Notes: generated from the letters alone by a model not told the origin. A stretch of 63,056 nucleotides of DNA from Succinivibrio dextrinosolvens DSM 3072 (GCF_900167015.1 NZ_FUXX01000011.1:1-63056); one strand, 5' to 3'; numbered from the stretch's first letter, positions 44,957 to 54,776 are shown. Made by a program: numbers and translations.

Positions 44957-46003
44957 ATGAAATCTTTTGGATTAAAAGCTCTAAACTCATTGATTCTGGT
45001 TTCTTCATTAACAGTAGGTTCAGCCTATGCTGATAACTTTGTTAATGCTTATTTTTACGATCTTGATGATGCCTTTATCAGCAATGTTGATGTTGCACTT
45101 AAAGAGGTTGCAAAACACAATAATATTATTCTGAATATCAACGACGCAAAAAATGACGCTGATAAACAGAAAGAGGCTATTTTCAGCCATGACAATTCAG
45201 ATCCTAAGATAGTAAATCTTGTAAATGTCCAGGATGCCAAAGCAGTTGTTGATGCAGCTAAGAAACATAATGCAAGAGTTGTTTTTGTTAACCGTCAGCC
45301 TGATGAGTCTGTAATCAAGAGTTACGATAAAGCCTGGTATGTAGGTTCTGATGCAGCAGCTTCAGGAAAAATGCAGGCAGATCTGATTGCCCGTGTTTTA
45401 AAGGAACATCCAACCTTTGACAAGAATAAGGATGGAGTAATCAATACAATTCTTATTAAAGGTCAGAAGGAACATCAGGATACTATTCTTCGTTCTTCAA
45501 ATGTAATCGATGAGCTTGCTGCTCGTAAGGTAAATATCAAGAAGATTGATGAGTTCTACGCAGATTTTGACAAGAAGAAGGCAGTTCAGCTTTTCACCGC
45601 TGCCTTAGACAGACATCCAATTCATGAAATTGAGCTTGTTATCTGTAACAATGATGCTATGGCCTTAGGTGTTATTCAGGCACTTAACGACAATGGATTC
45701 AACGTTGGCAAGAATAATATCAGTCTGATTGATTATCAGGTGGGCAATAAGTTTGTAAACTACATACCTGTATTTGGTATTGATGCAATTCCAGAGGCTA
45801 TTGATGCAATCGCTGAAGATAAGATGGAGGGAACCATTCTTAATGATTACACCCGTCTTGCAGAGGCTAGCCTTGCAATTGCAACCGAGAGTGATACCTC
45901 TCGTCAGGCATTAACTTCAAAGCTGCAGCTGAAGGTTTCTCAGGATGGCTTTGTCGACGTTCCATACAAGATGCTGTCTCGTATCCATGATGAGAATAAG
46001 TAA
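44957..46003 (+). CDS. MglB-like periplasmic galactose/glucose-binding protein
   Basis: This 348-residue periplasmic binding protein of the ribose/galactose type has a signal peptide ending near residue 25 (TVGSAYA). FDKNKDGVINTILIKGQ at about 153-169 is the calcium-binding loop that marks MglB. ICNNDAMALGVIQAL and IPVFGIDAIPEAI also match MglB. A short insertion (ISLIDYQVGNKFVNY) sits before the IPVFG strand. MglB captures galactose or glucose for ABC uptake and for chemotaxis. No mglA or mglC is adjacent, so it is an orphan gene or serves a chemoreceptor. A strong terminator ends it. Confidence 0.85.
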   Translation: MKSFGLKALNSLILVSSLTVGSAYADNFVNAYFYDLDDAFISNVDVALKEVAKHNNIILNINDAKNDADKQKEAIFSHDNSDPKIVNLVNVQDAKAVVDAAKKHNARVVFVNRQPDESVIKSYDKAWYVGSDAAASGKMQADLIARVLKEHPTFDKNKDGVINTILIKGQKEHQDTILRSSNVIDELAARKVNIKKIDEFYADFDKKKAVQLFTAALDRHPIHEIELVICNNDAMALGVIQALNDNGFNVGKNNISLIDYQVGNKFVNYIPVFGIDAIPEAIDAIAEDKMEGTILNDYTRLAEASLAIATESDTSRQALTSKLQLKVSQDGFVDVPYKMLSRIHDENK

Positions 46004-46031
46004 TAAGATTTAAAATTCTATCTTAAAATGG

Positions 46032-46072
46032 AAAAGCTGAATCTGTATATAACAATATGATTCAGCTTTTTT
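46032..46072. terminator. Terminator between the sugar-binding gene and the APE cluster
   Basis: AAAAGCTGAATC (46032-46043) and GATTCAGCTTTT (46059-46070) are perfect complements with a 15-nt loop and a T run. It can serve the plus-strand gene and, less well, the convergent APE operon. Confidence 0.8.
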
Positions 46073-46116
46073 CATGGAGAAAACAACTTATCCTTTATGG
46101 ATAAGAGCATTCTGTT

Positions 46117-47346
46117 TTACATGTTTCTCTTAATCACAAGAGAGGTATTGATTCCTCCGAATGCAAAGTTATTTGCAATGAGAAGCTCACACTGATGCTT
46201 AAGCGGACTATCCACAATATAGTTTAGATTTCCACAGCGAGGATCAACCTCTTTTAAGTTCAGGTTAGGATTAAACCAGCCTTCATTCATCATATTCAGC
46301 GAAAACATGGTTTCAATACAGCCGCATGCACCAAGTGTATGTCCAAAATAACTCTTCAGTGTTGAAATAGGAGTTTTATCTCCGAATATATTAAAGGTTG
46401 CATTAGACTCTGCAATATCGCCTTTATCTGTTCCCGTGCCATGAGCTGAAATATAACCGATATCCTCTGGTTTAAGCTTGGCGTTATCAATAGCTTTTCT
46501 GATACAGATTTCAATGGTCTTTTCATTTGGTGATGTAATATGAGTTGCATCTGAGTTAGTTGCAAAGCCGATAATCTCACCATAAATCTTGGCTCCACGA
46601 GCCTTAGCATGCTCGTACTCTTCAAGAACAAGAGTTCCTGCTCCCTCGCCAATAACAAGACCGTCTCTGTTCTTATCAAAAGGTGCAGGGGTCAGCTCTG
46701 GGGTGTCATTCTTTGATGAGGTTGCAAACATGGTATCGAATACAGCTGCATCACAGACTGATAGTTCTTCAGCTCCACCTGCAACCATTGCTGTCTGATA
46801 TCCGTTTTTAATTGCCTCATAGGCATATCCTACCGCCATAGAACCAGATGTACATGCAGTAGAGGTTGGAATGATTCTACCGGTAATACCAAAGAACAGA
46901 GAGATGTTTACTGCAGTTGTCTGAGGCATCATCTTTACATAGGAGTTTGCATTCAGATCACCTGTGGTATTGTCAGTGAGCATTGAAGCGAAATCTTTAA
47001 CCGCCATAGTGCTTCCAAATGAAGAACCATATGCTACACCGATATCTCCGCTTTTAAGCAGCGGATCATCTATAAGTCCACTGTCAATAAGCGCATATTC
47101 TGATGCACGTGTTGCCATCATGGCTACCTTGCTCATGGAGCGGATCTTTTTGCGGGTATAATGCTCAGGAAGCTTAAAATCGGGGCAGGGCGCTGCAAGA
47201 TGGGTAATAAGACCATCATACTTATCCCAGTCTTTCATTGTAACTACAGCATTTCTGCACTCCAGGATTCTTTTTTTATTCTCATCCCAGCTCTCACCAA
47301 AAGCTGTAACCATTCCCTGACCGACAATCGCTACACGATGTTCCAT
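46117..47346 (-). CDS. Beta-ketoacyl-ACP synthase of the aryl polyene cluster
   Basis: This 409-residue FabF-like condensing enzyme has the Cys-His-His triad: nucleophile in IPTSTACTSGSMAVG at about 161, first His in SAHGTGTDKGD and second His in YFGHTLGACG. It extends the polyene by decarboxylative condensation of malonyl-ACP. It is the last gene of the minus-strand operon; its ATG overlaps the end of the ketoreductase by one base. Together with the synthase at 48555 and the short one at 59255 it gives three ketosynthase-type genes, as in characterised APE clusters. Confidence 0.9.
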   Translation of the reverse strand: MEHRVAIVGQGMVTAFGESWDENKKRILECRNAVVTMKDWDKYDGLITHLAAPCPDFKLPEHYTRKKIRSMSKVAMMATRASEYALIDSGLIDDPLLKSGDIGVAYGSSFGSTMAVKDFASMLTDNTTGDLNANSYVKMMPQTTAVNISLFFGITGRIIPTSTACTSGSMAVGYAYEAIKNGYQTAMVAGGAEELSVCDAAVFDTMFATSSKNDTPELTPAPFDKNRDGLVIGEGAGTLVLEEYEHAKARGAKIYGEIIGFATNSDATHITSPNEKTIEICIRKAIDNAKLKPEDIGYISAHGTGTDKGDIAESNATFNIFGDKTPISTLKSYFGHTLGACGCIETMFSLNMMNEGWFNPNLNLKEVDPRCGNLNYIVDSPLKHQCELLIANNFAFGGINTSLVIKRNM

Positions 47347-48083
47347 TACTGCATACCTCCATCGATACTTATAACCTGTCTTGTTATGTATGATGCGTTA
47401 TCAGACATCAGAAATGAGGCAAGTGATGCTACCTCCTGTACCTGTCCCATACGCTTTAGAGGTATAAGCTTTAATATTTCTTTTTTTACTGTCTCATCAA
47501 GTTCTGCCATATCTGTCTCAATAAGACCTGGTGCTATGGCATTTACTGTAATGTTACGCTTGCCGACTTCAACAGCAAGTGCTTTAACCGCACCGATGAG
47601 ACCAGCTTTTGAAGCGCTGTAGTTTACCTGTCCACGGTTTCCAATAATTCCTGAAACAGATGAGATTGCAATGATACGTCCGCCTTTATGTGCCGCAATC
47701 ATAGGCATAATGCAGGGATGCACCACATTGAAGAATCCTGTAAGATTGGTATCAATGACATTATCCCAGTCAAGAGAACTCATCATTGGAAATGCCGCAT
47801 CGGCGGTAATGCCAGCATTGCATACTACTCCGTAATAAGAACCGTTTTTCTCGATATCCTCATCAAGGATTTTCTGGGTATTTTCTCGATCGCAGACATC
47901 AAAACAAAGACTGTAGGCAGTACTGTTATTCTCTTTTATATTCTTAATGGCTTCATTAACTCCATCTGCACTCTTTCTGTAATGAAGAACTACCTCAAAG
48001 CCATCCATTCCTAACTGAGAGGCGATTGCTTTTCCTATTCCGCGTCCTGCACCTGTAACAAGAACTCTTTTTCTGTTATCCAT
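47346..48083 (-). CDS. 3-ketoacyl-ACP reductase (FabG-like) of the APE cluster
   Basis: This 245-residue short-chain dehydrogenase reduces the keto group after each condensation. The NADPH site is VLVTGAGRGIGKAIASQLG, CNAGI follows, and the catalytic Ser-Tyr-Lys is in ISSVSGIIGNRGQVNYSASK. NAIAPGLIETDM is also conserved. It lies between dehydratase and ketosynthase genes with 2-nt and 1-nt spacing. Confidence 0.93.
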   Translation of the reverse strand: MDNRKRVLVTGAGRGIGKAIASQLGMDGFEVVLHYRKSADGVNEAIKNIKENNSTAYSLCFDVCDRENTQKILDEDIEKNGSYYGVVCNAGITADAAFPMMSSLDWDNVIDTNLTGFFNVVHPCIMPMIAAHKGGRIIAISSVSGIIGNRGQVNYSASKAGLIGAVKALAVEVGKRNITVNAIAPGLIETDMAELDETVKKEILKLIPLKRMGQVQEVASLASFLMSDNASYITRQVISIDGGMQ

Positions 48084-48085
48084 TA

Positions 48086-48568
48086 TTAGTCTCTTTTGAA
48101 TAGTCTTTCCAGATCGTTATCTGTAACTCTGATTAAATTTACTCTGCCGCTGGCTAAGGCTTGATCATTGGAGAAAATCTCTCCGTCAAATGATGCAATT
48201 GCTCCATCATCCATGATTTTCTTTACACGGATTTTTAGTGTTGAACCATTATTAAAATGATCTTTTGGATATTTTAAGTCTCTGGCTCCAAGCACCATTC
48301 CCATAGGAGGAATATCGATATTGTGAAGCTTTGCTATATAACCTGACCATACACCAACACTCTGTGAGATAAGCTCGATGGTAAAGTATGAAGGAAGATT
48401 TCCATCTTTGTCGGTAAAGTTTTTTAAAACACCTTTATCTCCGACATAGGACTCACATACTGCAGAATCCTCTGTAACCTCTGTAACTTTATCAATAAGA
48501 ATCATTGGTGCTCTGTGTGGCAGATAGTCTACAGGTTCAAGATATTTTGTCATTTTATTCAAGTCCAA
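48086..48568 (-). CDS. ApeP-type hot-dog dehydratase of the APE cluster
   Basis: This 160-residue FabZ/FabA-like hot-dog protein begins with YLPHRAPMILIDKVTEV, where the His is the catalytic base. It also has IELISQSVGVWSGY and GMVLGARDLKYPKDHF. In APE synthesis two dehydratases of this fold remove water after ketoreduction so that double bonds stay conjugated; this is the longer of the two here. Its start overlaps the ketosynthase at 48555 by 14 bp, indicating coupling. Confidence 0.85.
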   Translation of the reverse strand: MDLNKMTKYLEPVDYLPHRAPMILIDKVTEVTEDSAVCESYVGDKGVLKNFTDKDGNLPSYFTIELISQSVGVWSGYIAKLHNIDIPPMGMVLGARDLKYPKDHFNNGSTLKIRVKKIMDDGAIASFDGEIFSNDQALASGRVNLIRVTDNDLERLFKRD

Positions 48569-49724
48569 TAATTACTGAGGCATTATTGCCACCGAAAGCA
48601 AAGGAGTTTGACATCATATAAGGTTTATTTGCCTTAATTCTCTGTGTTATAAGTCCACAGTCATCAAGCTCTTTATCCAGATTGCGAATACTGGTACTCT
48701 GAATCGGCAGTGTAAGGTTGTTCTCAAGAATATAACATAAAATACAGCTCTCTAAGATACCAGCTGCTCCCAGGGTATGACCTGTCATATATTTTGTTGA
48801 ACTGCATGGAACCTTATCCCCAAAGACAGAAGCAACAGCCTTTGCCTCCATTGCATCATTAAGCTTTGTTGCAGTTCCATGAAGATTTATATACCCGATA
48901 TCTGATGGAGTAAGCTTAGCATCCTCAAGTGCCATCTTCATTGCGCTTACTGCACCTTCGCCAGTAGGATCAGGTGATGATACATGATAGGCATCAGAGG
49001 ATTCGCCAATACCTCTTAAAGTAAGATTCGATTTCTCTTTTGAAAGTACCATAAGTCCACCGGCCTCACCGATACTTATGCCGTCACGTCCTTCACAGAA
49101 TGGTGTGCATGGATTGGAGGAGATAAGGCCCATGGAATTAAATCCATTGATAGGAACTGTACACAGAGTATCAGCTCCTCCTGCTATTACTACGTCACAT
49201 AGACCGCTTTCAATCAGTCTTCTGGCACTTACAAGTGCTCTTGATGAGGATGAGCAGGCGGTTGAGATGGTATAGCTTGGTCCGCTTATTTTAAGATATT
49301 CTGAAAGGAACATGGCAGGATCTCCAAATTCCTGGAAGGAATAGAAATAGTCATCAGAGCGGACATTACTCTCTTTGAATCGTTTAATCTCTTCCTCAGA
49401 TTCGCTAAGTCCTGAGGTGGATGTTCCCATAACTACGCCGATGCGATCAGGGGCGTATTTATCTGTAAAGTACTTAATCTGTTCCTTAAGCTCTTCACAT
49501 AGATAAGCTAAAAAACGGTTATTTCTTGTATTGTGCTCTTTATACTCGGAAATATCTGGAAGCTCACAGTTTTCAACACAGCCGTAATAAGCGGTTTTGC
49601 CTCCGTTAATCATGTCAGAGCGTGCTGTCAGATAAGCTTTTTTCTCTGAACTAAGGCTTTTTATGATTGTATCTTTTGTATTTCCCAGAGCACTAATAGA
49701 GGCGTAGCAGTTAATATAAATCAT
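48555..49724 (-). CDS. Beta-ketoacyl-ACP synthase of the APE cluster
   Basis: This 389-residue ketosynthase has an intact triad: Cys in TISTACSSSSRALVSARR near 152, His in NLHGTATKLND and His in MTGHTLGAAGI. It differs clearly from the 46117 enzyme, so the two are not recent duplicates. The N-terminal MIYINCYASISALGN and C-terminal NSFAFGGNNASVIIG are typical of this APE subfamily. It starts 5 nt after the lipoprotein gene. Confidence 0.9.
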   Translation of the reverse strand: MIYINCYASISALGNTKDTIIKSLSSEKKAYLTARSDMINGGKTAYYGCVENCELPDISEYKEHNTRNNRFLAYLCEELKEQIKYFTDKYAPDRIGVVMGTSTSGLSESEEEIKRFKESNVRSDDYFYSFQEFGDPAMFLSEYLKISGPSYTISTACSSSSRALVSARRLIESGLCDVVIAGGADTLCTVPINGFNSMGLISSNPCTPFCEGRDGISIGEAGGLMVLSKEKSNLTLRGIGESSDAYHVSSPDPTGEGAVSAMKMALEDAKLTPSDIGYINLHGTATKLNDAMEAKAVASVFGDKVPCSSTKYMTGHTLGAAGILESCILCYILENNLTLPIQSTSIRNLDKELDDCGLITQRIKANKPYMMSNSFAFGGNNASVIIGLE

Positions 49725-49729
49725 TTTTG

Positions 49730-50341
49730 TTATAGGTATTTTAAAGTAATGCTGTAGTTAAATTCCTGATTAACTATTTTTACAGGAAGCAATCTATTTT
49801 TATATGGTGCATATTCTATCTTATAAATCGCTTTTCCATCGTTTTTTCTCAGGGTTACAAGATTATCATCTCTTATGATTATATATTCCTTAGAAATTTC
49901 ATTTGAAAGGGTGTTTTTTCTGTCAAAAGACAGCATGATATCAAAGAGTACGTGATTAACTGGTGGCAGCATACTGCGAGGTACGTAGTATTTGCCTTCA
50001 AGCTCTTTATTCTCATATTTAAGATTGAAAAGTGGCAGAGAACTTAATGTCAGACCTGTGAGATTAAGACCGTTTTCTTTAAGCTTTACAATACACAAAA
50101 GAGAGTTCTTTTTACCGTTATAGTCAGCAGTCAGAATCTGTCGGTACTCATTTTCCTCGTCAAATGTGACAAAAGGTAGCGGTATTTTTCTGTCTTTTTC
50201 AATATTTATGTATTCACTCTGACTTTCATTTAAAGTTTTTTTATCATCTGTATCAGTGCTGACAGAACATGAACAGGTGAAAAGCATTAAAAAAAAGACA
50301 GTAAAATATCGTGAAGCTTTTATGAATCTATTAAATAACAT
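49730..50341 (-). CDS. DUF3261 lipoprotein of the APE cluster
   Basis: This 203-residue protein has a lipoprotein signal: a hydrophobic stretch (residues 12-22) ending in LFTC, with Cys23 as the likely lipidated residue. The rest is beta-rich and resembles outer-membrane lipoprotein partners of APE export (DUF3261). It sits one base after the MMPL exporter gene, supporting a shared role in moving the aryl polyene lipid to the outer membrane. The domain call is by position and general features. Confidence 0.72.
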   Translation of the reverse strand: MLFNRFIKASRYFTVFFLMLFTCSCSVSTDTDDKKTLNESQSEYINIEKDRKIPLPFVTFDEENEYRQILTADYNGKKNSLLCIVKLKENGLNLTGLTLSSLPLFNLKYENKELEGKYYVPRSMLPPVNHVLFDIMLSFDRKNTLSNEISKEYIIIRDDNLVTLRKNDGKAIYKIEYAPYKNRLLPVKIVNQEFNYSITLKYL

Positions 50342-50342
50342 C

Positions 50343-52658
50343 TTATGATTTCTCTGTTTTAGGCATCATTACAGAGAGTATGAATGCACAGATAATACCT
50401 GTTACAAGACAGATTGCAAAACACTTTATCGCGTCAACACTTGAGAAAATCAGAATTCCAATAGTCATAAGTGTGGTGGTTAAAGCTGTAAATATGGCAA
50501 TAATTGAGGTTACATCAATCTTTGAACTGCTCATGAAAATATTATAGTTTATTCCGATCCCCAAAAGAACAATCAGACCAAGCTCAGAGAACAGATTAAC
50601 CTTATATCCGCAAAGCTGAAGAACAAATAAGGCCATGCCGATACTTAAAAGTGAGAAAAAGGTTCCCACAAGAGCTCTTTTAAATCCTACTCTAAAGGTT
50701 GATACCAGAAGAATACATCCCATAAAGATGAAGATAACCTTTAGGAATATCTCTCGATACATCTTGAATACTTCAGTCAGATTTCCTCGATGATCAAGAT
50801 AACTTGAGCCCTCAATTGAGGAAGCGATATTCTTTATTCCTTCAGTATCTGTTACATCCTCTAGTACAACCATAAGAGAGGATGTCCTGTCATTTTTATA
50901 GTAAAGACTGCTGTAAAGCTCTCCTATGGAGGATGAGAAAAAATCCTGAGGCTTTAATATTTCACAGTGATAATCAGAGGCTTCAAGATTTAATCCATGT
51001 TTCTTTAACTCGTTCTGAATAATGGTTTTTCTTTCGTTTAAAAAGATACAGTCAACTTTCTGTGTACTTTCAGAGTTTATCTTTGCTGTCAGATAATTCT
51101 TAAGCTTACCCTCAGTTACAGCTAAAGAGAGTTTTTCTCTTAGCTTTTCATTTCTCTCTAACAGAGTTTCGTCATCATCAGCATTTATAAGAATGTATTT
51201 AAGATTCTCTGAGGTATTTAAAAGAGAGTTTATCTTTAGCTCCTGAGTCTTAAGAGAGTCAGGCATTCTCTGAAAACTCATCGGATCGTCATTGTGCTTT
51301 AGATTTATAAAGGCAAAGACAGAGCAGATACAGAGAATAGCGATAATACTGTATGAAATTTTTCTCTGTCTTATAAATGTAAGATAGCCATTAAAAAAGC
51401 TTTCAAATGGAAGTTTTTCTCTTTTTAGATTCTTAAGAAAATAAGGTTCAATCACAATCACAAAAAGACAGGCAAAGGTGATGGTACACATACAGAAAAG
51501 TGCCATCTGTGATACCGCTCTGACAGGTGAGAGCAGAATAATAAGATAGGCGCATAAATCTGTAATCACAGCAAAGGATAGTGGTTTTACCAGTCGTCTT
51601 ATGGTTTCAAATGAGCTCTCACTCTGACCGATTCTAAGAGTTGAGAAATAGATGGTGTAATCACAGACAATTCCTATGACACTAAGACACATTCCGATGA
51701 TGATAAGATTTATTTCATCGTATATGAGTGTGGTAATTCCCAGTGCGCATATAATTCCACAGAGTACAGAGCCTATGGTTAAAAACACTGGGATAAAGGA
51801 TCTGTATACAAAGAAGATAAGAGTAAAGATACCAATTGTTGTGATTAGTCCTAAAAGGGTAATCTCTCTTTGAGAGGTTGAGGCAGCGTAGTCAGAATAG
51901 AATACAGCTCCTTTTTTAAGGACTGATACTGATGGATAATTCTTCTGAATCTTATTTATAAGGTTGTCTGTTGCCTGTGCAAAATCTGAGGCTACAGCGG
52001 TACTCATAGAATCATCATTTAAGGTAACAAAAATAAGTACCCACTTATTATTCCTATCATCAGATGCTACAAGATGTCCGTTTTCGACACGGATACTGCT
52101 GTCAGATGATAATGTTGTGGCAAGATTACGTCCAACCATTAAAAGATCATTTTTTATCTCGGCTGAGGATACACCAGAAAATCCTGAATACAGCTTTGCA
52201 AGAATCTTCTGTGGGTAGTTGCCAGATGCAATCTCATGCTTTAGCTTCTCATCAATAAAAGCTGTCTTGTATTTATAGACAAAGGCTGCACTTTCTAACT
52301 GTTCCTTATCAGATATCTTTGATTTTATATTCTCTATATATGGTGATTTTCTAACCTCATCTGTAAAGCTGTCGGCAATTTCATAGATGCTTTTATCAGG
52401 GGATGTATCACTGGAGTTTTCATTTAGAGCTTTATTTTGTGAATCTGAGTCCCCCCTGGATATGGCAAAGATTACCTGAGAATTTAATCTTTTTATAAAT
52501 TCCTTCTCAACTGCTTTTGAATAGCTATCTTCTCCACTTTGAGGAAGAAGAGAGAGTACAGAGGATTCAATGGTTATATGTGAGAGTCTGTATACAGAAA
52601 TACAGGCTGCTACAACCATAAATACACAGAGTAACAGGGCAGAGAACTTTCTACTCAA
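50343..52658 (-). CDS. MMPL/RND-family exporter of the APE cluster
   Basis: This 771-residue inner-membrane protein has the RND half-molecule repeat: one helix (about 5-25), a large periplasmic loop (25-255), five helices (about 260-400), one helix near 425, a second periplasmic loop and five more helices to the end. ASTSQREITLLGLITTIGIF and LVSTFRVGFKRALVGTFFS mark the repeated membrane parts. It resembles MMPL/HpnN-like lipid exporters. It probably moves the aryl polyene lipid out of the inner membrane, working with the LolA-like and lipoprotein neighbours. It overlaps the LolA-like gene by 8 bp. Confidence 0.87.
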   Translation of the reverse strand: MSRKFSALLLCVFMVVAACISVYRLSHITIESSVLSLLPQSGEDSYSKAVEKEFIKRLNSQVIFAISRGDSDSQNKALNENSSDTSPDKSIYEIADSFTDEVRKSPYIENIKSKISDKEQLESAAFVYKYKTAFIDEKLKHEIASGNYPQKILAKLYSGFSGVSSAEIKNDLLMVGRNLATTLSSDSSIRVENGHLVASDDRNNKWVLIFVTLNDDSMSTAVASDFAQATDNLINKIQKNYPSVSVLKKGAVFYSDYAASTSQREITLLGLITTIGIFTLIFFVYRSFIPVFLTIGSVLCGIICALGITTLIYDEINLIIIGMCLSVIGIVCDYTIYFSTLRIGQSESSFETIRRLVKPLSFAVITDLCAYLIILLSPVRAVSQMALFCMCTITFACLFVIVIEPYFLKNLKREKLPFESFFNGYLTFIRQRKISYSIIAILCICSVFAFINLKHNDDPMSFQRMPDSLKTQELKINSLLNTSENLKYILINADDDETLLERNEKLREKLSLAVTEGKLKNYLTAKINSESTQKVDCIFLNERKTIIQNELKKHGLNLEASDYHCEILKPQDFFSSSIGELYSSLYYKNDRTSSLMVVLEDVTDTEGIKNIASSIEGSSYLDHRGNLTEVFKMYREIFLKVIFIFMGCILLVSTFRVGFKRALVGTFFSLLSIGMALFVLQLCGYKVNLFSELGLIVLLGIGINYNIFMSSSKIDVTSIIAIFTALTTTLMTIGILIFSSVDAIKCFAICLVTGIICAFILSVMMPKTEKS

Positions 52659-53262
52659 AATACTTTAAATCCTCGGGCTTAACTGCATTATCTGAAATGT
52701 TGTAATCAGAAAACTTCATGGAGGTTACATCTCCATGAGTTCCTCTGATGATAAGACTGTCTATATATTCACTGCCGTCAATAGTGATTTCTTCAAAGAA
52801 GTTTTTAAGATTTGCATCCTTTGGAGAGAGGGTTACAGTGTATCTGTTTTTATCTCCTGTAAGCTTATATTCAAAGTCATCTGCAACAGTATCATCAAGA
52901 GTCATAAGCTTTAAAAGAAGATTCAGAAGAGAGTGAACTGCAGGATTATCATTAGCCCTGATGATATGTATCTCTCCTGCACTGTATTCTGTGATAGCAT
53001 CCTTTGTGATACAAAGCTGCATCTCATAAGGTGAGGTCTGTTTTATAAGAATTCCCTTATCTTTGATGCTTAAGATTCTGCCTGAGGATGAAAGAGTAAG
53101 ATCTGCATCCTTTAAAAGCTTTTCCTGAGTGAACATTACACTGTGAGAACCAGCGTTTTTTAGTTTTTCTCCAATTTCATTTAAGGTTAAAGCCAGAGTA
53201 CATTGTGCTGTACACAATGTTAAAAGCATGGCTGTCAGGATATTTTTAATGAAACTACTCAT
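52651..53262 (-). CDS. LolA-like periplasmic lipid carrier of the APE cluster
   Basis: This 203-residue protein has a signal peptide (FIKNILTAMLLTLCTAQCTL, cleavage near 25). It has a LolA-type beta fold: FTQEKLLKDADLTLSSSGRI matches the F-Q-K---l-----Gr- pattern of LolA, and IKQTSPYEMQLCITKDAI the following strand. Such carriers shuttle lipid or lipoprotein through the periplasm. It overlaps both neighbours by 8 bp (thioesterase and exporter). Confidence 0.83.
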   Translation of the reverse strand: MSSFIKNILTAMLLTLCTAQCTLALTLNEIGEKLKNAGSHSVMFTQEKLLKDADLTLSSSGRILSIKDKGILIKQTSPYEMQLCITKDAITEYSAGEIHIIRANDNPAVHSLLNLLLKLMTLDDTVADDFEYKLTGDKNRYTVTLSPKDANLKNFFEEITIDGSEYIDSLIIRGTHGDVTSMKFSDYNISDNAVKPEDLKYFE

Positions 53263-53704
53263 TTTCTTTCTTTACTCTGAATGCTTCAATAGCTTCTAAA
53301 AGAGGCTTTGGTGTTGCAAATAAAAGCTCACTGGTTCTGGCATCAATCATAACCTGAGCGGTATGTCCATAGGCACAAAGCTCATCTGAGTTTAATGCAT
53401 AAACCTCATAATGAATCTCAATCTTGCCTTCACACTGAGTCATCATGCTGACAACTCGGGCGCACTTGTCGGTTACCTTTAATGGCTTACGGTATTTACA
53501 GGCACATTCGATAATCGGCATGGCAAAGATATGTTTTTTCATCATGTCATAACCAAAATCAAAAGCGTTGAACATGTCCTCACGGGCAAGTTCAAAAAAT
53601 TTTATATAATTTCCATGCCAGACAATTCTCATGGCATCGGTGTCATGAAATGAAATAGGAATGATGCTTTCATGGCTGATTATAAATTCTGGTTTTCTGT
53701 ACAT
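53255..53704 (-). CDS. 4HBT-type acyl thioesterase of the APE cluster
   Basis: This 149-residue hot-dog thioesterase is of the YbgC/FadM kind. ISFHDTDAMRIVWHGNYIKF contains the catalytic Asp and conserved H-NY motif, followed by FELAREDMF. It may release or edit acyl chains on the ACPs. It precedes the LolA-like gene with an 8-bp overlap. Confidence 0.88.
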   Translation of the reverse strand: MYRKPEFIISHESIIPISFHDTDAMRIVWHGNYIKFFELAREDMFNAFDFGYDMMKKHIFAMPIIECACKYRKPLKVTDKCARVVSMMTQCEGKIEIHYEVYALNSDELCAYGHTAQVMIDARTSELLFATPKPLLEAIEAFRVKKENE

Positions 53705-53753
53705 TAGCTGTCTCTTATATTTGTTTTAGTATCAATCTACTGTTTATCTTAGT

Positions 53754-54776
53754 TTAATCTTTGTCTGTATGATTTTGGGTACTGAAAAAATCAAAGAAGT
53801 TAAACCACTGATATGGATATCTTATGGCGTAGTATTCCAGAAGCTGGGCGTATTTCTGAACATATGTCCTAAGGGCTTCTTCCTTGTTCTTTCTAGGAAG
53901 CTTAACCTCATCAAACAGATCTTTACAGTAGATATCAATTTTACCTGTTTTCTCGTTTTTAAGGGCAAAAAGACACTGTACCTTGCATTTTAAAAGTGCT
54001 GCCAGGATAAAAGCACCCTGTGGCAGGTTTGCTTTTCTTCCCATAAAATCAACTTCACAGACTCGCTCTGGCTCTTTTACTCTTGTACTGTTATCTGGAT
54101 TGCTTTCAATATTGTAGGATTTATCCTTAACAGGAGTTCTGTCTCCCACAATTGCAATCATCCCTTTGCTATCGATTATCTCAGACAGTCTGATTGCAGT
54201 ATCAGGTCCAATTGAATCTGTTGCAATAATATTAAGCTCTGCGCTTTTACTTACAGCCTTCAGGATATTATTAAAGTTCTGTGCGTTTTTAGTAAAGAAT
54301 ACCGAGTAAACAGCAGGAGCTCTTTTTTCACTTACAAGTCCAACTGCCCTTAGAGCATCAATGTTTCCAAGGTGTGAGCACAGAAGAATCTTGCCTCGAG
54401 GCTCGTTTTCGTAGGAGAAAAAACGTTCTTCTGAATCCTCCATAAAAATGGCATCCTGATACAGTCTTAAAGTACCTCTCCAGGCATTGATTTTATCAAT
54501 AAGCATGGTGCCAAAGGCCATAAAATGTCTGAAGCTTGAATAATGCTCTTGTGGAAGATTGTATTTTTCGCGAATTATCTCAACCTGAGATAAAAAATCC
54601 TTAGAGATTTTTCTCTGCTTTTTAGAGAAGAGATAATAAAAGAGCATGACATGATACAAAAAAATCCTGAAGATTACCTTTCCTCCGTAATCATAAAATA
54701 AAAGCATCAGTCTGATGCCGTAGTAGCCGCCAACTTTCTCGCTACTCTCAGACCAGTGATTATTATTTGCTGTCAT
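53754..54776 (-). CDS. LpxL/HtrB-like lysophospholipid acyltransferase of the APE cluster
   Basis: This 340-residue acyltransferase has the HX4D motif in CSHLGNIDALRAVGL and the basic G-R-P-like block IAIVGDRTPVKDKSYNI, as in lipid A late acyltransferases. One membrane-associated helix lies near residue 40 (IFLYHVMLFYYLF). It may attach the aryl polyene chain to its lipid anchor. It overlaps the glycosyltransferase gene by 14 bp. Confidence 0.85.
   Translation of the reverse strand: MTANNNHWSESSEKVGGYYGIRLMLLFYDYGGKVIFRIFLYHVMLFYYLFSKKQRKISKDFLSQVEIIREKYNLPQEHYSSFRHFMAFGTMLIDKINAWRGTLRLYQDAIFMEDSEERFFSYENEPRGKILLCSHLGNIDALRAVGLVSEKRAPAVYSVFFTKNAQNFNNILKAVSKSAELNIIATDSIGPDTAIRLSEIIDSKGMIAIVGDRTPVKDKSYNIESNPDNSTRVKEPERVCEVDFMGRKANLPQGAFILAALLKCKVQCLFALKNEKTGKIDIYCKDLFDEVKLPRKNKEEALRTYVQKYAQLLEYYAIRYPYQWFNFFDFFSTQNHTDKD

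Noticed and set aside
52451-52456. C6 run in the MMPL exporter gene as a second phase-variable tract
   Set aside because: The frame is intact across it and six bases is short for slippage; not enough to claim.
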